This document shows, piece by piece, positions 47,938-56,218 of a stretch of 64,000 nucleotides of DNA (its first letter is position 1; every line of letters begins with the position of its first letter). Source of the stretch: Bradyrhizobium sp. CB2312. Lineage in GTDB: Bacteria; Pseudomonadota; Alphaproteobacteria; Rhizobiales; Xanthobacteraceae. The stretch is from assembly GCF_029714425.1 (NCBI RefSeq), contig NZ_CP121668.1, positions 5,725,501-5,789,500 of the forward strand, given 5' to 3'. A program made the translations under genes and the position numbers. The notes beneath the pieces are model-generated. The model searched no databases. It was not told the DNA's origin and saw only the letters and a list, made by a program, of their open reading frames with translations.

Positions 47938-49239
47938 ATGCGCGCCAAATCATTCGTAGCCCTGCTGTTCTTGTCACACCTTGCGATTGCGGCGTCACCG
48001 GCGAACGGAGAGACCGGCATCAGCCCGCCGCCCGCGCTCGAGCCAGGGAAGGCGCCTCCACTGCCCGGACAAGGGCCACCGGCTGCGCCCCGTTCACCAG
48101 ACCAGTTGGGCTTTCCTGCGGCTCTGACGGCAGCGGTGACGCCGCCGGCCACTCCGCGTACGCCTGCCGCGATTGCCTTGGGCCAGAAGCTGTTCTTCGA
48201 CGGCCGGCTCTCGGGTGACGGCACCGTCGCCTGCGCCACCTGTCACGATCCGGCGCGCGCTTTCACCGACGGCAGGTCCGTCTCGATCGGGATACTCGGA
48301 CGCGTCGGCCAGCGCAATTCCCCCACGGTACTCAATGCTCTCTACAACAAGACGCAGTTTTGGGATGGCCGGGCTACTACGCTGGAGCAGCAGGCGGCAA
48401 TGCCCATCACCAACCCGTTCGAGATGGGTTCAACCAGCCTCGCCGACGCCGTATCCAAGATCGCCGGTGACGGAGACTATCAGGCACAGTTCAAGCTGGC
48501 TTTCGGCCGAGGCGTGAACGAACAGGATATGTTGCGCGCCATCGCGGCTTACGAACGGACATTGACCTCTTTCGATTCCCCCTTTGACCATTTCATCGCC
48601 GGCGACGGCGAGGCCATCAACGGAGCGGCCAAGCGTGGCTGGGAATTGTTCAACACCAAGGCGCGCTGCAACCTCTGCCACGCCTTGTCGGCCGACAAGC
48701 GCGATGTGAACATGTTTACAGATAACGAATTCCACAACATCGGCATCGGAATCCTCCGCCATCAGGTCGGTCCACTGGCGCAGCAGGCGGAACATGAGCT
48801 TGCGCAAGGACACCCGCCTGCTCTCGATACTGCGGCGATCACGAGCGAAATGTCTGTGCTGGGACGCTTTCTTGTCACGAAGCGGCCGGCCGACATTGCG
48901 GCGTTCAAAACGCCTGATTTGCGCAACGTGCTGGTGACGGGACCTTACTTCCACGACGGATCGATGCAGACGTTGTGGGATGTCGTGGATCACTACAACA
49001 AAGGCGACGGTCTCACGGACCCCTGGCTTGATGAGGATATCCAGCCATTGGCCATGACTGAACCGGAGATCGATGACCTGGTGGCGTTTCTGGCTTCGCT
49101 GACGAGCGCCCCATACAAGAAGGCCGCTGACGAGGAATTTGCGCGGCAGTTCGCGGTATCCAGGACCGATCGTCCGCAGCGCGATATCGCGCGGGCTTTC
49201 GGCCCGAAGCCGACGCAGCCAAAGCCGCCGCCATTTTGA
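47938..49239 (+). CDS. Di-heme cytochrome c peroxidase / MauG-like protein
   Basis: The 433-residue protein has a signal peptide (MRAKSFVALLFLSHLAIAAS) and a proline-rich linker (about 25-60). The N-terminal heme domain has CATCH (about residue 97-101) with LGQKLFFDGRLSGDG, and the C-terminal heme domain has CNLCH (about 240-244). TPDLRNVLVTGPYFHDGSM is the hallmark of the CcpA/MauG family. In classical peroxidases both hemes act in reducing H2O2 in the periplasm; MauG-like members oxidise proteins. The choice cannot be made here. Confidence 0.9.
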   Translation: MRAKSFVALLFLSHLAIAASPANGETGISPPPALEPGKAPPLPGQGPPAAPRSPDQLGFPAALTAAVTPPATPRTPAAIALGQKLFFDGRLSGDGTVACATCHDPARAFTDGRSVSIGILGRVGQRNSPTVLNALYNKTQFWDGRATTLEQQAAMPITNPFEMGSTSLADAVSKIAGDGDYQAQFKLAFGRGVNEQDMLRAIAAYERTLTSFDSPFDHFIAGDGEAINGAAKRGWELFNTKARCNLCHALSADKRDVNMFTDNEFHNIGIGILRHQVGPLAQQAEHELAQGHPPALDTAAITSEMSVLGRFLVTKRPADIAAFKTPDLRNVLVTGPYFHDGSMQTLWDVVDHYNKGDGLTDPWLDEDIQPLAMTEPEIDDLVAFLASLTSAPYKKAADEEFARQFAVSRTDRPQRDIARAFGPKPTQPKPPPF

Positions 49240-49274
49240 TCAACAGCCGCGGAGACCTCCCCGAAGACGCCCCA

Positions 49275-50060
49275 ATGTGTACAGAAAGAAGCGACGTGAC
49301 CGACTGTTCCACATCGAATGAATTGGGCGAGGCAGCAGCACCGACGGACACATCTAGCGCTGGCGACAGCGGCCCTCAGGGAGCGCTCACGGTGTTGGAG
49401 ACCAGGCACCTGTCGCGAAGCGTGGGACGGCGGCTGCTCGTCCAGGACGTCGATATCCAGGTTTCGGCCGGCGAGATTCTCGCTGTCGTCGGTCCCAGCG
49501 GAGCCGGGAAATCATCGTTCCTCCGGCTGCTGAACCGGCTGGATGAGCCCACGGCCGGCACAGTTCTGCTCAGGTCCTCGGACTACCGCTCGATCGCCCC
49601 GCGGGAGTTGAGGCGGCGCGTCGGCATGGTCATGCAGACGGCCTTTCTCTTTCCCGGCACGGTTGCCGCGAACATCTCTTTCGGACCGCGGCAACGCGGG
49701 CAAGCCATGGCGCCCGTGCAGATTGCAACATTGCTCGAGCGGGTCGGTCTGTCGGGATTCTCCGATCGTGACGTAGGCCATCTTTCCGGGGGTGAGGCCC
49801 AGCGCGTGGCGGTGGCTCGAACGCTCGCGAACGACCCTGAGGTTCTGCTGCTCGACGAGCCGACCTCCGCGCTCGATGAGGCATCCGTGCACGGGGTCGA
49901 AGAGCTTGTGCAGGGGGTTGTCCGGGAACGTCGAGTGGCTTGCGTGATCGTCACCCACAATCGCGAACAGGCCGTCCGGCTCGCGGACAGGACGATGATC
50001 CTGGAAGCAGGCCGGATTGTCAGGATCGGCGCCACCAGGGAGGTTCTGCATGATGTCTGA
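49275..50060 (+). CDS. fetA: ABC transporter ATP-binding protein, FetA/YbbL-like
   Basis: The 261-residue protein has Walker A GPSGAGKSS (about 73-81), the Q-loop MVMQTAFLFPG, signature LSGGEAQRVAVARTL, Walker B VLLLDEPTSALDE and the H-loop VTHNREQ. About 35 polar residues precede the domain; the ATG at 49275 may therefore not be the real start. It overlaps the downstream permease, and the pair resembles FetAB (YbbLM), an exporter linked to iron and oxidative-stress tolerance. A peroxidase directly upstream fits that theme, but this is inference. Confidence 0.85.
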   Translation: MCTERSDVTDCSTSNELGEAAAPTDTSSAGDSGPQGALTVLETRHLSRSVGRRLLVQDVDIQVSAGEILAVVGPSGAGKSSFLRLLNRLDEPTAGTVLLRSSDYRSIAPRELRRRVGMVMQTAFLFPGTVAANISFGPRQRGQAMAPVQIATLLERVGLSGFSDRDVGHLSGGEAQRVAVARTLANDPEVLLLDEPTSALDEASVHGVEELVQGVVRERRVACVIVTHNREQAVRLADRTMILEAGRIVRIGATREVLHDV

Positions 50061-50874
50061 GTTGCATGTCAGCATAGGTCGCGATGTGCTGATGGGGCTG
50101 GCCCAGGCCGTCGCCGCCATCGTGCTGTGTGCAGCGGTCGTAGCCCTCTGCCGGTGGCAAGCGGTCCGCGTGGAGCGCGAGGCGGCCATCTCGATGGCGC
50201 GCGGCCTCATTCAGATGGTGTTTGTCGGCATGATTCTGGCCGTGCTGCTGCATGGCAGCCTGATGGTCGGACCGCTCATCCTGTTGGCGATGACAGTTGC
50301 AGCGGCATTCACGGCCGCCCGCCGCCTCCGCAGAATGGATGGCGCGTTGCTGCTTTGCTTCTGGGCGATTACCGCTGGCGCCGGGACGGTGATCGCTGCG
50401 ATGCTCGCGACCCGAAGCCTTCAGGCGGACATCGCGATACTCGTGCCTGTAGGCAGCATGATCATCGCCAATGCGATGAATGCATGCGCGCAGGCGGCAG
50501 AACGCTTCCGGGCCGAGATCATGGCCCATGTCGGCCAGATCGAGGCAGGGCTCTCACTGGGCGCAGAGCCTGCGGTTACGGTTGCGCCTTATCTTCAGAG
50601 CGCGGTGTATGCGAGTCTTCTGCCTCGCCTCGATATGCTCAAGTCTCTCGGGCTGGTCTGGATCCCGGGAATCATGGCCGGCATGATGGTCTCTGGCGCC
50701 AGTCCCGTTTACGCGGCGATCTATCAATTCGTCGTCGTTGCCATGATCCTGGCGGCGTCAGGTATTACCGGCCTTGTCGCCACCGTTCTCATGCGCTCAC
50801 GGGTATTCTCTTCTGCCGCGCAGTTAGTGCTTCGGCCCACGGAAACGTCAACGTCGAGCTCTGCAGAAGCGTAG
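50050..50874 (+). CDS. fetB: FetB/YbbM-like (UPF0014) permease
   Basis: The 274-residue protein has about seven hydrophobic helices and the UPF0014 family motifs. ARGLIQMVFVGMILAVLLHG lies in the N-terminal half, VPVGSMIIANAMNACAQAAE in the middle and LKSLGLVWIPGIMAGMMVSG near the end. ATGATG at 50050-50055 overlaps the FetA stop (TGA at 50058-50060), a coupled arrangement. It should form the membrane part of the FetAB-type exporter. Confidence 0.88.
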   Translation: MMSELHVSIGRDVLMGLAQAVAAIVLCAAVVALCRWQAVRVEREAAISMARGLIQMVFVGMILAVLLHGSLMVGPLILLAMTVAAAFTAARRLRRMDGALLLCFWAITAGAGTVIAAMLATRSLQADIAILVPVGSMIIANAMNACAQAAERFRAEIMAHVGQIEAGLSLGAEPAVTVAPYLQSAVYASLLPRLDMLKSLGLVWIPGIMAGMMVSGASPVYAAIYQFVVVAMILAASGITGLVATVLMRSRVFSSAAQLVLRPTETSTSSSAEA

Positions 50875-50887
50875 CCATGTCTGTTCC

Positions 50888-50985
50888 TCGCCCATCTGCG
50901 AAGTCGCGCCTCCGCGGTAGGAAGTCCGCTCGTTGAGCCAGAGCGGACCAGATTTTCTCAACCTGAGTTCTTCGCGTTTTGACCC
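50888..50985. repeat. Dispersed hairpin repeat, copy G
   Basis: GCCCATCTGCGAAGTCGCGC, then GGAAGTCCGCTCGTTGAGCC, then AGAGCGGACCAGATTTTCTC and AACCTGAGTTCTTCGCGTTT. The arms GTCCGCTC and GAGCGGAC are perfect complements in this copy, and the loop differs from copy D. Confidence 0.85.
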
Positions 50986-51083
50986 GCAATAGAAATGCGG
51001 GCGTTGGCCCTCAGGAGGCCGCATTTCAAGTCAGCCAGCACACTGGCTCTGCCAAATAGTACTCCGGGCCTGCCAAGGCCACA

Positions 51084-51377
51084 TCACAATGGGCCACAGT
51101 GTTTGCCGCCTTTGAATTTTACGCCATACAGATGCTCGTCTCTCCACACAACTTCGCACCTCAGAGTACTCTTGAACCCGTCAACCGATAGGTCAAGCTC
51201 ATCGGCGAAAATGTGGACCGGAGAGCTAAGGCAGGCTCCTTCGTCGCTGAGGTTTCTCACAACACATGGATGAACTCCACGAATGTCGCGAAAGCGGATC
51301 AGCGCGGGTTGATTGACTAAAAGCCGTTTTGAGGCACGACGTTCTAACATCGGGATACTCCCCCGAGGGCCGTTCAT
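51084..51377 (-). CDS. PilZ-domain protein
   Basis: The 97-residue protein (MNGPRGSIPMLERRASKRLL) has the PilZ start ERRASKR, a slightly changed RxxxR motif. NLSDEGACLSS follows in place of the (D/N)xSxxG motif and RCEVVWRDEHLYGVKFKG forms the last strands. PilZ domains bind cyclic di-GMP; the ERRASKR plus NLSDEG pair is compatible with binding. GGAAGAAAAAAG precedes the ATG at 51377. It stands alone. Confidence 0.8.
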   Translation of the reverse strand: MNGPRGSIPMLERRASKRLLVNQPALIRFRDIRGVHPCVVRNLSDEGACLSSPVHIFADELDLSVDGFKSTLRCEVVWRDEHLYGVKFKGGKHCGPL

Positions 51378-51488
51378 CTTTTTTCTTCCGTGCTGACTTG
51401 GAGTGGCTTTCGTGTGTGTGTGCATTTTGTACTCGGCAGCCGTCGCCGGTTCATAACGGCATGCAACGGAATGGCAGTCGGGATGATG

Positions 51489-51692
51489 TTAAAGGCTCAC
51501 ATGATAGGCGCTGGCGCTATCGTCCCTCGTCACGACCACCCATGTATTTTCTCTCAAATGGGGTCGGCTACTCGCCAATTCTTCGGCAAGTCTTTGAGCT
51601 GCACGAAAAGCATCTATTTCGTGCTCAAACACGAGGCCGCCGGGATCATCGACGTTTTCTGTACCGCAAAGGTCAAAGAAGAATCGCGCCAC
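51489..51692 (-). CDS. DUF6894 family small protein
   Basis: The 67-residue protein begins MARFFFDLCGTENVDDPGGL, then a helix (DAFRAAQRLAEELASSRPHL) and a final strand TWVVVTRDD. The xRFFFDL start, the Asp-Gly turn and the single helix fit the DUF6894 family, common in rhizobia and without known function. It lies 12 bp after the regulator gene and is probably co-transcribed with it. Confidence 0.78.
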   Translation of the reverse strand: MARFFFDLCGTENVDDPGGLVFEHEIDAFRAAQRLAEELASSRPHLRENTWVVVTRDDSASAYHVSL

Positions 51693-51704
51693 TGAGCACC
51701 AGGG

Positions 51705-52103
51705 CTAGCGGGCGGCGTCATCTGGTGCTTTGAGACCCAAGCAGCCGTTGACGAGGTTGGAAACTGCCGTCACGAGCTGCGCGGGCGCGAACGGTTTCTG
51801 AAGCATTATGCTGTTGGGCACGCCCTTTACCAGCCATTCGTCAGCGGCCACGCCGGACATATAGACCACGGGGAAGCTGGGATCGACCTCACGTGCTGCG
51901 CGCGCCACCTCCCAGCCGTTGAACCTTCCCAGGAGATTGATGTCAGTCACGAGGCCGCGGTATGTAACGAGCCCCCCTTTAAGGAGAGTCACGGCCTCCT
52001 CGCCGGTCCTTGCGACAGCGGTCTCGAAGCCCCCCTCGTTCAGCACATCCTCAACAAAGCTCTGGATCGCATCGTCATCCTCGATGACCAGGATGAATGG
52101 CAT
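51705..52103 (-). CDS. Single-domain response regulator
   Basis: The 132-residue protein (MPFILVIEDDDAIQSFVEDV) has the acidic pair EDDD, the acceptor aspartate in LVTDINL, the switch threonine/serine region VVYMSGVAADEWL and the conserved lysine in MLQKPFAP. No output domain follows. The start at 52103 is supported by GGGGGGAG about 12 bp upstream. Unlike the other receiver genes in the window it is intact. No kinase is adjacent; the orphan kinase at 18786 is one possible partner, without evidence. Confidence 0.85.
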   Translation of the reverse strand: MPFILVIEDDDAIQSFVEDVLNEGGFETAVARTGEEAVTLLKGGLVTYRGLVTDINLLGRFNGWEVARAAREVDPSFPVVYMSGVAADEWLVKGVPNSIMLQKPFAPAQLVTAVSNLVNGCLGLKAPDDAAR

Positions 52104-52133
52104 TTCCGTCAAGGCTCCCCCCCGCACTCGCAC

Positions 52134-52611
52134 TTTTTCTGGATGTTACAAAGTGCACAGAAGGACAAGGTTCCAGGGCACGGGAAAATTTGGCAAGCGG
52201 TCTGTCTGATCAAGCCGGAGATTTCGTCGCCTTCGACTTTTGGCGAAGGAAGCTGACCTCCAATTCCTCGCCATTCACTCGGTCAAGCTGGCATCGGCGA
52301 TAGGCAAGCCCCGTCGAGGAGAGCAGAAGAAAGAACTCCTTCAAAGCTAAACCGCCTACTCATCGGAAGCAAACGTGTCAAGGTCGTCGTGTCTGGACAA
52401 GGGATTCTCAAGCGAAACCCTCCGCGGCCGTTCTGGACTACATTGCGGCGGAAGCGATAGGCAGGCAACCTTCTTAGATTGACGGAGTGCTCGTGGCGTT
52501 CGGCGCGACGCCAGCGGCCCCAAGCCATTATAGGAAAAGTGGAGAAGACGCGCGGTCCATGAGGAGGTACCGAATTAGCGAGCAGAGGTCGCTGCAATTT
52601 GCGCCGCCAAG
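52134..52611. other. Region without recognisable gene
   Basis: No gene or RNA was recognised on either strand; it contains the upstream region of the receiver gene. Confidence 0.4.
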
Positions 52612-53067
52612 CTAACCTTCGCGCAAATACGGACGGAGGTTTTCGAGGCACTTGATTGCCGAAGGAGTAGACAAAGCCTCCCAGGCGACATCGTAGATCA
52701 GGCCAACTAGCTTCCCGGCCTGCGTGTCAGCCGCCGGCGACCACACTTCGAACTTGGTGTTTACCGTCGGCGTCCGACAGTCGACCTTGATAGTGATTCC
52801 GTCGAAACCGAGACTCCTTTCAATGTCGAGCAGCGCAGCCAGGATGCCATCCAGTTCGGTCCAGAATCGGGCGGCCTCATTTGGCGCAACGACTTCTCTG
52901 TGAGTGAACGGGTGCTCGAACATGCTTTCGGCTGACGTCAACTCCACGATCGTACAGTTCGGTTCAGCGGTCATACGCCTGATTTCGGCATCATTGAGGT
53001 TTGCACGAGGCGCCTTAGGTGCAACGAAGAACGTATAGACGCCCTTGTGCCACCAGCCGGATGCCAT
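52612..53067 (-). CDS. Hypothetical protein, 151 aa
   Basis: The frame MASGWWHKGVYTFFVAPKAP continues with helices and strands (ARFWTELDGILAALLDIERS, then LGFDGITIKVDCRTPTVNTK and FEVWSPAADTQAGKLVGLIY). Composition and length suggest a real alpha/beta protein, with no signal peptide or membrane helix. No family is recognised. It stands alone with several hundred bases of apparently empty DNA on each side. Confidence 0.6.
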   Translation of the reverse strand: MASGWWHKGVYTFFVAPKAPRANLNDAEIRRMTAEPNCTIVELTSAESMFEHPFTHREVVAPNEAARFWTELDGILAALLDIERSLGFDGITIKVDCRTPTVNTKFEVWSPAADTQAGKLVGLIYDVAWEALSTPSAIKCLENLRPYLREG

Positions 53068-53657
53068 AGCTCGCGGAAGCGATCTTCACCATTGGAGCAC
53101 CGAGGCGCCCATTCCATCATTAAGTTCACCCGCAACGACCGGCGCGCCTTTTATCGGCGGCTCGGATGGCCGCATCATCACGGGCCCATCACCAGAAGGC
53201 GTTCACGCGCTTGGCGCGAAAGCCGCGAGATCGCGCCGGAAGATTTTTGCTCGCCACTGCCACCGAGACCTCGACAGGACCGATACTGGCGCCGCACCCG
53301 CCAGGCCATTCCTAAACTTCACGTTGCATGTCGCTATCTTCTCTTTTGGTCGAGAAACGCTCCACGTCGCTCAAACCGTGATTTGACCATCGCGCACGAT
53401 CGCGCCGTGCCACGGCGCGATCCTCGTAGCAATCGAGCTTAACGAGCTACGGCAACGCGCCGCAGAGCCTCGGCTGTGCGTGCTGTGTCGTAGGTGGGCA
53501 ATGCCGTGGATCAGCGACCCAACCTTGCCCCTCTGATTAGAAATTAGTCACATCGGCGTCCGGTCGAATTACACCGTGTACCCCTTGTGCAGCCGAGATC
53601 AGATACGCTTAATTCGCTCGGCCGCTTCAAGCGACGCTTTCCCAAGGGAGGAGCCCG
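53068..53657. other. Long upstream region of the glycanase gene
   Basis: No gene could be supported. GCGCACGATCGCGCCGTGCC with GGCACGGCGCGATC forms an inverted repeat at about 53390-53425. AAGGGAGGAG precedes the glycanase start at 53658. Confidence 0.4.
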
Positions 53658-55694
53658 ATGATCGACTTGACAGGCTACAAGCTCACATTCGATGACGAGT
53701 TCAACGCGCGGAGCATCTCGCTGACGGGCGCTGGCACAACCTGGGGCGATACGCGAGCGCAATGGCTCGGCGACGCCTTTTCAGACGTTGGGTTCGGCAC
53801 CAGCTCGTTTGTCGATCCCGGCTCGGGCTATGACCCCTTCTCTGTCTCTCAGGGCGTGCTTTCGATCACCGCCGTTCCCGATCGAACGCCTTATGGAGTT
53901 CCCGGAGCCTGGGAATCCGGCTTGATCACCACACAGGGACATTTCTCCCAGACGTACGGCTACTTTGAGATCCGTGCGGATTTCTCCAACCTGCCCGGCG
54001 CATGGGAAGCGTTTTGGCTTTTGCCCGACCACCCGCTCCCTGATCCAGCTGGAGCCGGACACTGGCAGGAGCTCGATATCGTCGAGAACTATGGCGTCAA
54101 TGACGCGGCCATCTTTAGCGGCATCCACACCACGGACCCGGCGCCGAACCAGAACTGGCAAGCGCTGCTCCAGGTGGCGAGCCTGATGCCGAACCCGGCC
54201 GGCTACCATACCTACGGCATGAATTGGGGGCCCAACCAGATCAGCTTCTACATTGATGGCCAGTTGATCGGGACGCGCGCGACTCCGAGCGACATGCACG
54301 GCCCGATGTATCTGATTGCGGACCTCGCTACGCAGTCGCCCGCTTCCGGCGGCGGCGTGCCGATCACTGCCTATATCGACTACATCCGCGTCTATTCTTC
54401 GGATCCAAACGCGCTCGCCGTTGTGCACGATACCGTCTCCTCGCCCGATGGATATGATCCCGGCCTCTACGGCGCCCAGGAGGCTTCGCAGACGTTTCCG
54501 CCGCCGTTGGGCTCCTCGACCGTGATCGGCACCGGACCGGACCAGTTGGTGTTGAAGATCAGCGAGGACGCTTATCTCGGTGATGCGCTATATACTGTCT
54601 CGGTCGATGGCGTGCAGATCGGCGGCACGCTCACCGCGCACGCCTCCCATGCGGCTGGACAGGACGAACTCATCACGGTGCAAGGCGATTGGGCTCAGGG
54701 CGACCACACCGTGCTGGTTCGCTTCCTCAACGACCGCTGGGACGGTACGCCACAGAGCGACCGCAACCTCTATGTCGACGGCGCGACTTACAACGGCGTC
54801 AACGATGCAGCCGGCGCGATCGGAAACGCCGTAGGACAAAGCTTCCTGTTCACGGACAAGTCAGGCGGAACGACAACGCCGCCGCCCACCACGCCCTCTC
54901 CGCCGCCGCCGACGGGCTCCACGACCGTGATCGGCACCGGACCGGACCAGTTGGTGTTGAAGATCAGCGAGGACGCTTATCTCGGTGATGCGCTGTATAC
55001 TGTCTCGGTCGATGGCGTGCAGATCGGCGGCACGCTCACCGCGCACGCCTCCCATGCGGCGGGACAGGACGAACTCATCACGGTGCAAGGCGATTGGGCT
55101 CAGGGCGACCACACCGTGCTGGTTCGCTTCCTCAACGACCGCTGGGACGGTACGCCACAGAGCGACCGCAACCTCTATGTCGACGGCGCGACTTACAACG
55201 GCGTCAACGATGCAGCCGGCGCGATCGGAAACGCCGTAGGACAGAGCTTCCTGTTCACGGACACGTCAGGCGGAACGACAACGCCGCCGCCGACCACGCC
55301 CTCTCCGCCCACCACACCCTCTCCTCCGCCGCCGACGGGCTCCGCGACCGTGATCGGCACCGGACCGGACCAGTTGGTGTTGAAGATCAGCGAGGACGCT
55401 TATCTCGGTGATGCGCTGTATTCTATCGCGGTTGATGGCGTGCAGATCGGCGGCACGCTCACCGCGCACGCCTCCCATGCGGCGGGACAGGACGAACTCA
55501 TCACGGTGCAAGGCGATTGGGCTCCGGGCGACCACACCGTGCTGGTTCACTTCCTCAACGACCGCTGGGACGGCACGCCACAAACGGATCGTAACCTTTA
55601 TGTCGATCAGGCGACCTACAACGAAGCGGTGGTTCGGGGCGGAGCGATCGGAAGCGCGGTTGGACAGACCTTCATCTTCCACGACTTGCTGTGA
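53658..55694 (+). CDS. Family 16 glycoside hydrolase with three C-terminal CBM-like modules
   Basis: The 678-residue protein has an N-terminal GH16 jelly roll (about 5-260) with the active-site motif ELDIVE (Glu138, Asp140, Glu143). GH16 enzymes cut beta-1,3/1,4-glucans, galactans or bacterial exopolysaccharide. Three modules of about 115 residues follow (about 287-398, 421-532 and 561-677). Each starts TVIGTGPDQLVLKISEDAYL and contains DALYxxxVDGVQIGGTLTAH and DRWDGTPQxDRNLYVDxATY, which resembles the calcium-dependent xylan-binding CBM60 type. Linkers are rich in Pro and Thr. There is no N-terminal signal peptide, so type I secretion, as for rhizobial EPS glycanases, is plausible. Confidence 0.87.
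   Translation: MIDLTGYKLTFDDEFNARSISLTGAGTTWGDTRAQWLGDAFSDVGFGTSSFVDPGSGYDPFSVSQGVLSITAVPDRTPYGVPGAWESGLITTQGHFSQTYGYFEIRADFSNLPGAWEAFWLLPDHPLPDPAGAGHWQELDIVENYGVNDAAIFSGIHTTDPAPNQNWQALLQVASLMPNPAGYHTYGMNWGPNQISFYIDGQLIGTRATPSDMHGPMYLIADLATQSPASGGGVPITAYIDYIRVYSSDPNALAVVHDTVSSPDGYDPGLYGAQEASQTFPPPLGSSTVIGTGPDQLVLKISEDAYLGDALYTVSVDGVQIGGTLTAHASHAAGQDELITVQGDWAQGDHTVLVRFLNDRWDGTPQSDRNLYVDGATYNGVNDAAGAIGNAVGQSFLFTDKSGGTTTPPPTTPSPPPPTGSTTVIGTGPDQLVLKISEDAYLGDALYTVSVDGVQIGGTLTAHASHAAGQDELITVQGDWAQGDHTVLVRFLNDRWDGTPQSDRNLYVDGATYNGVNDAAGAIGNAVGQSFLFTDTSGGTTTPPPTTPSPPTTPSPPPPTGSATVIGTGPDQLVLKISEDAYLGDALYSIAVDGVQIGGTLTAHASHAAGQDELITVQGDWAPGDHTVLVHFLNDRWDGTPQTDRNLYVDQATYNEAVVRGGAIGSAVGQTFIFHDLL
54519..55693 (+). 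repeat. Three near-identical tandem ~350 bp coding repeats
   Basis: Copies begin at about 54519, 54924 and 55344 (spacing about 405 and 420 bp). Copies 1 and 2 appear to differ at only a few positions over roughly 350 bp, including silent sites. Copy 3 matches closely up to about 55580 and diverges toward its end. Confidence 0.9.
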
Positions 55695-55811
55695 TGTTGT
55701 GGCAGCGACGCGGAACGAACCAACAAAACTGGCCGTGTTCCAACGCTTGGTCAAGGCTGCCGAGCCCGGAGTGCGCCAGTGACGGTCAGGCCAATTGAGC
55801 GTCAGCACTCA

Positions 55812-56179
55812 TCAGCTTCGCAAGAACTCCTTCGGGCTGCTCTCATGGTGCGGGTCCGCATAATGAAAAGCGTCGTGGCCCTAATCTTGTCGGCATGGCA
55901 AGGCGCATTGGTATGAATCGACCGGCAACCCCAGAAGACATACAAGTCTCCCGGCGTCATAGCGATCCGTACAAATCGCTCCGGGCGCAGCTTGCTCGCA
56001 GGACTCCACTGAGTTAGCTTGTTGTCGAGTAGAAGCTTGTTAATCAAGTTGGTTACATAGAACCATCTGATCGGCCGAACACTCGATATAAGGATCGGTT
56101 CGCCATTTTCCTTACCGATGGGAACTTCTATTGGACGCGCGGAATGATGCCTTCTCTTCACTCCTCGGTCACGTGCCAC
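55812..56179 (-). pseudogene. Fragment resembling a 2-oxoglutarate/Fe(II) dioxygenase C-terminus
   Basis: The frame includes PGDLYVFWGCRSIHTNAPCH, then ADKIRATTLF. After a one-base shift near 55858, HYADPHHESSPKEFLRS ends at 55812. The GDLxxFWGxxxIHTNxPC pattern with HY ending resembles the second histidine region of phytanoyl-CoA or prolyl-hydroxylase-like enzymes. The N-terminal part is missing. It lies at the edge of the polysaccharide genes and may have modified a cell-surface compound. Confidence 0.5.
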
Positions 56180-56218
56180 AGCCCTGCCATTGAGAGGAGG
56201 CCGCGCGGCTATCTCGCG

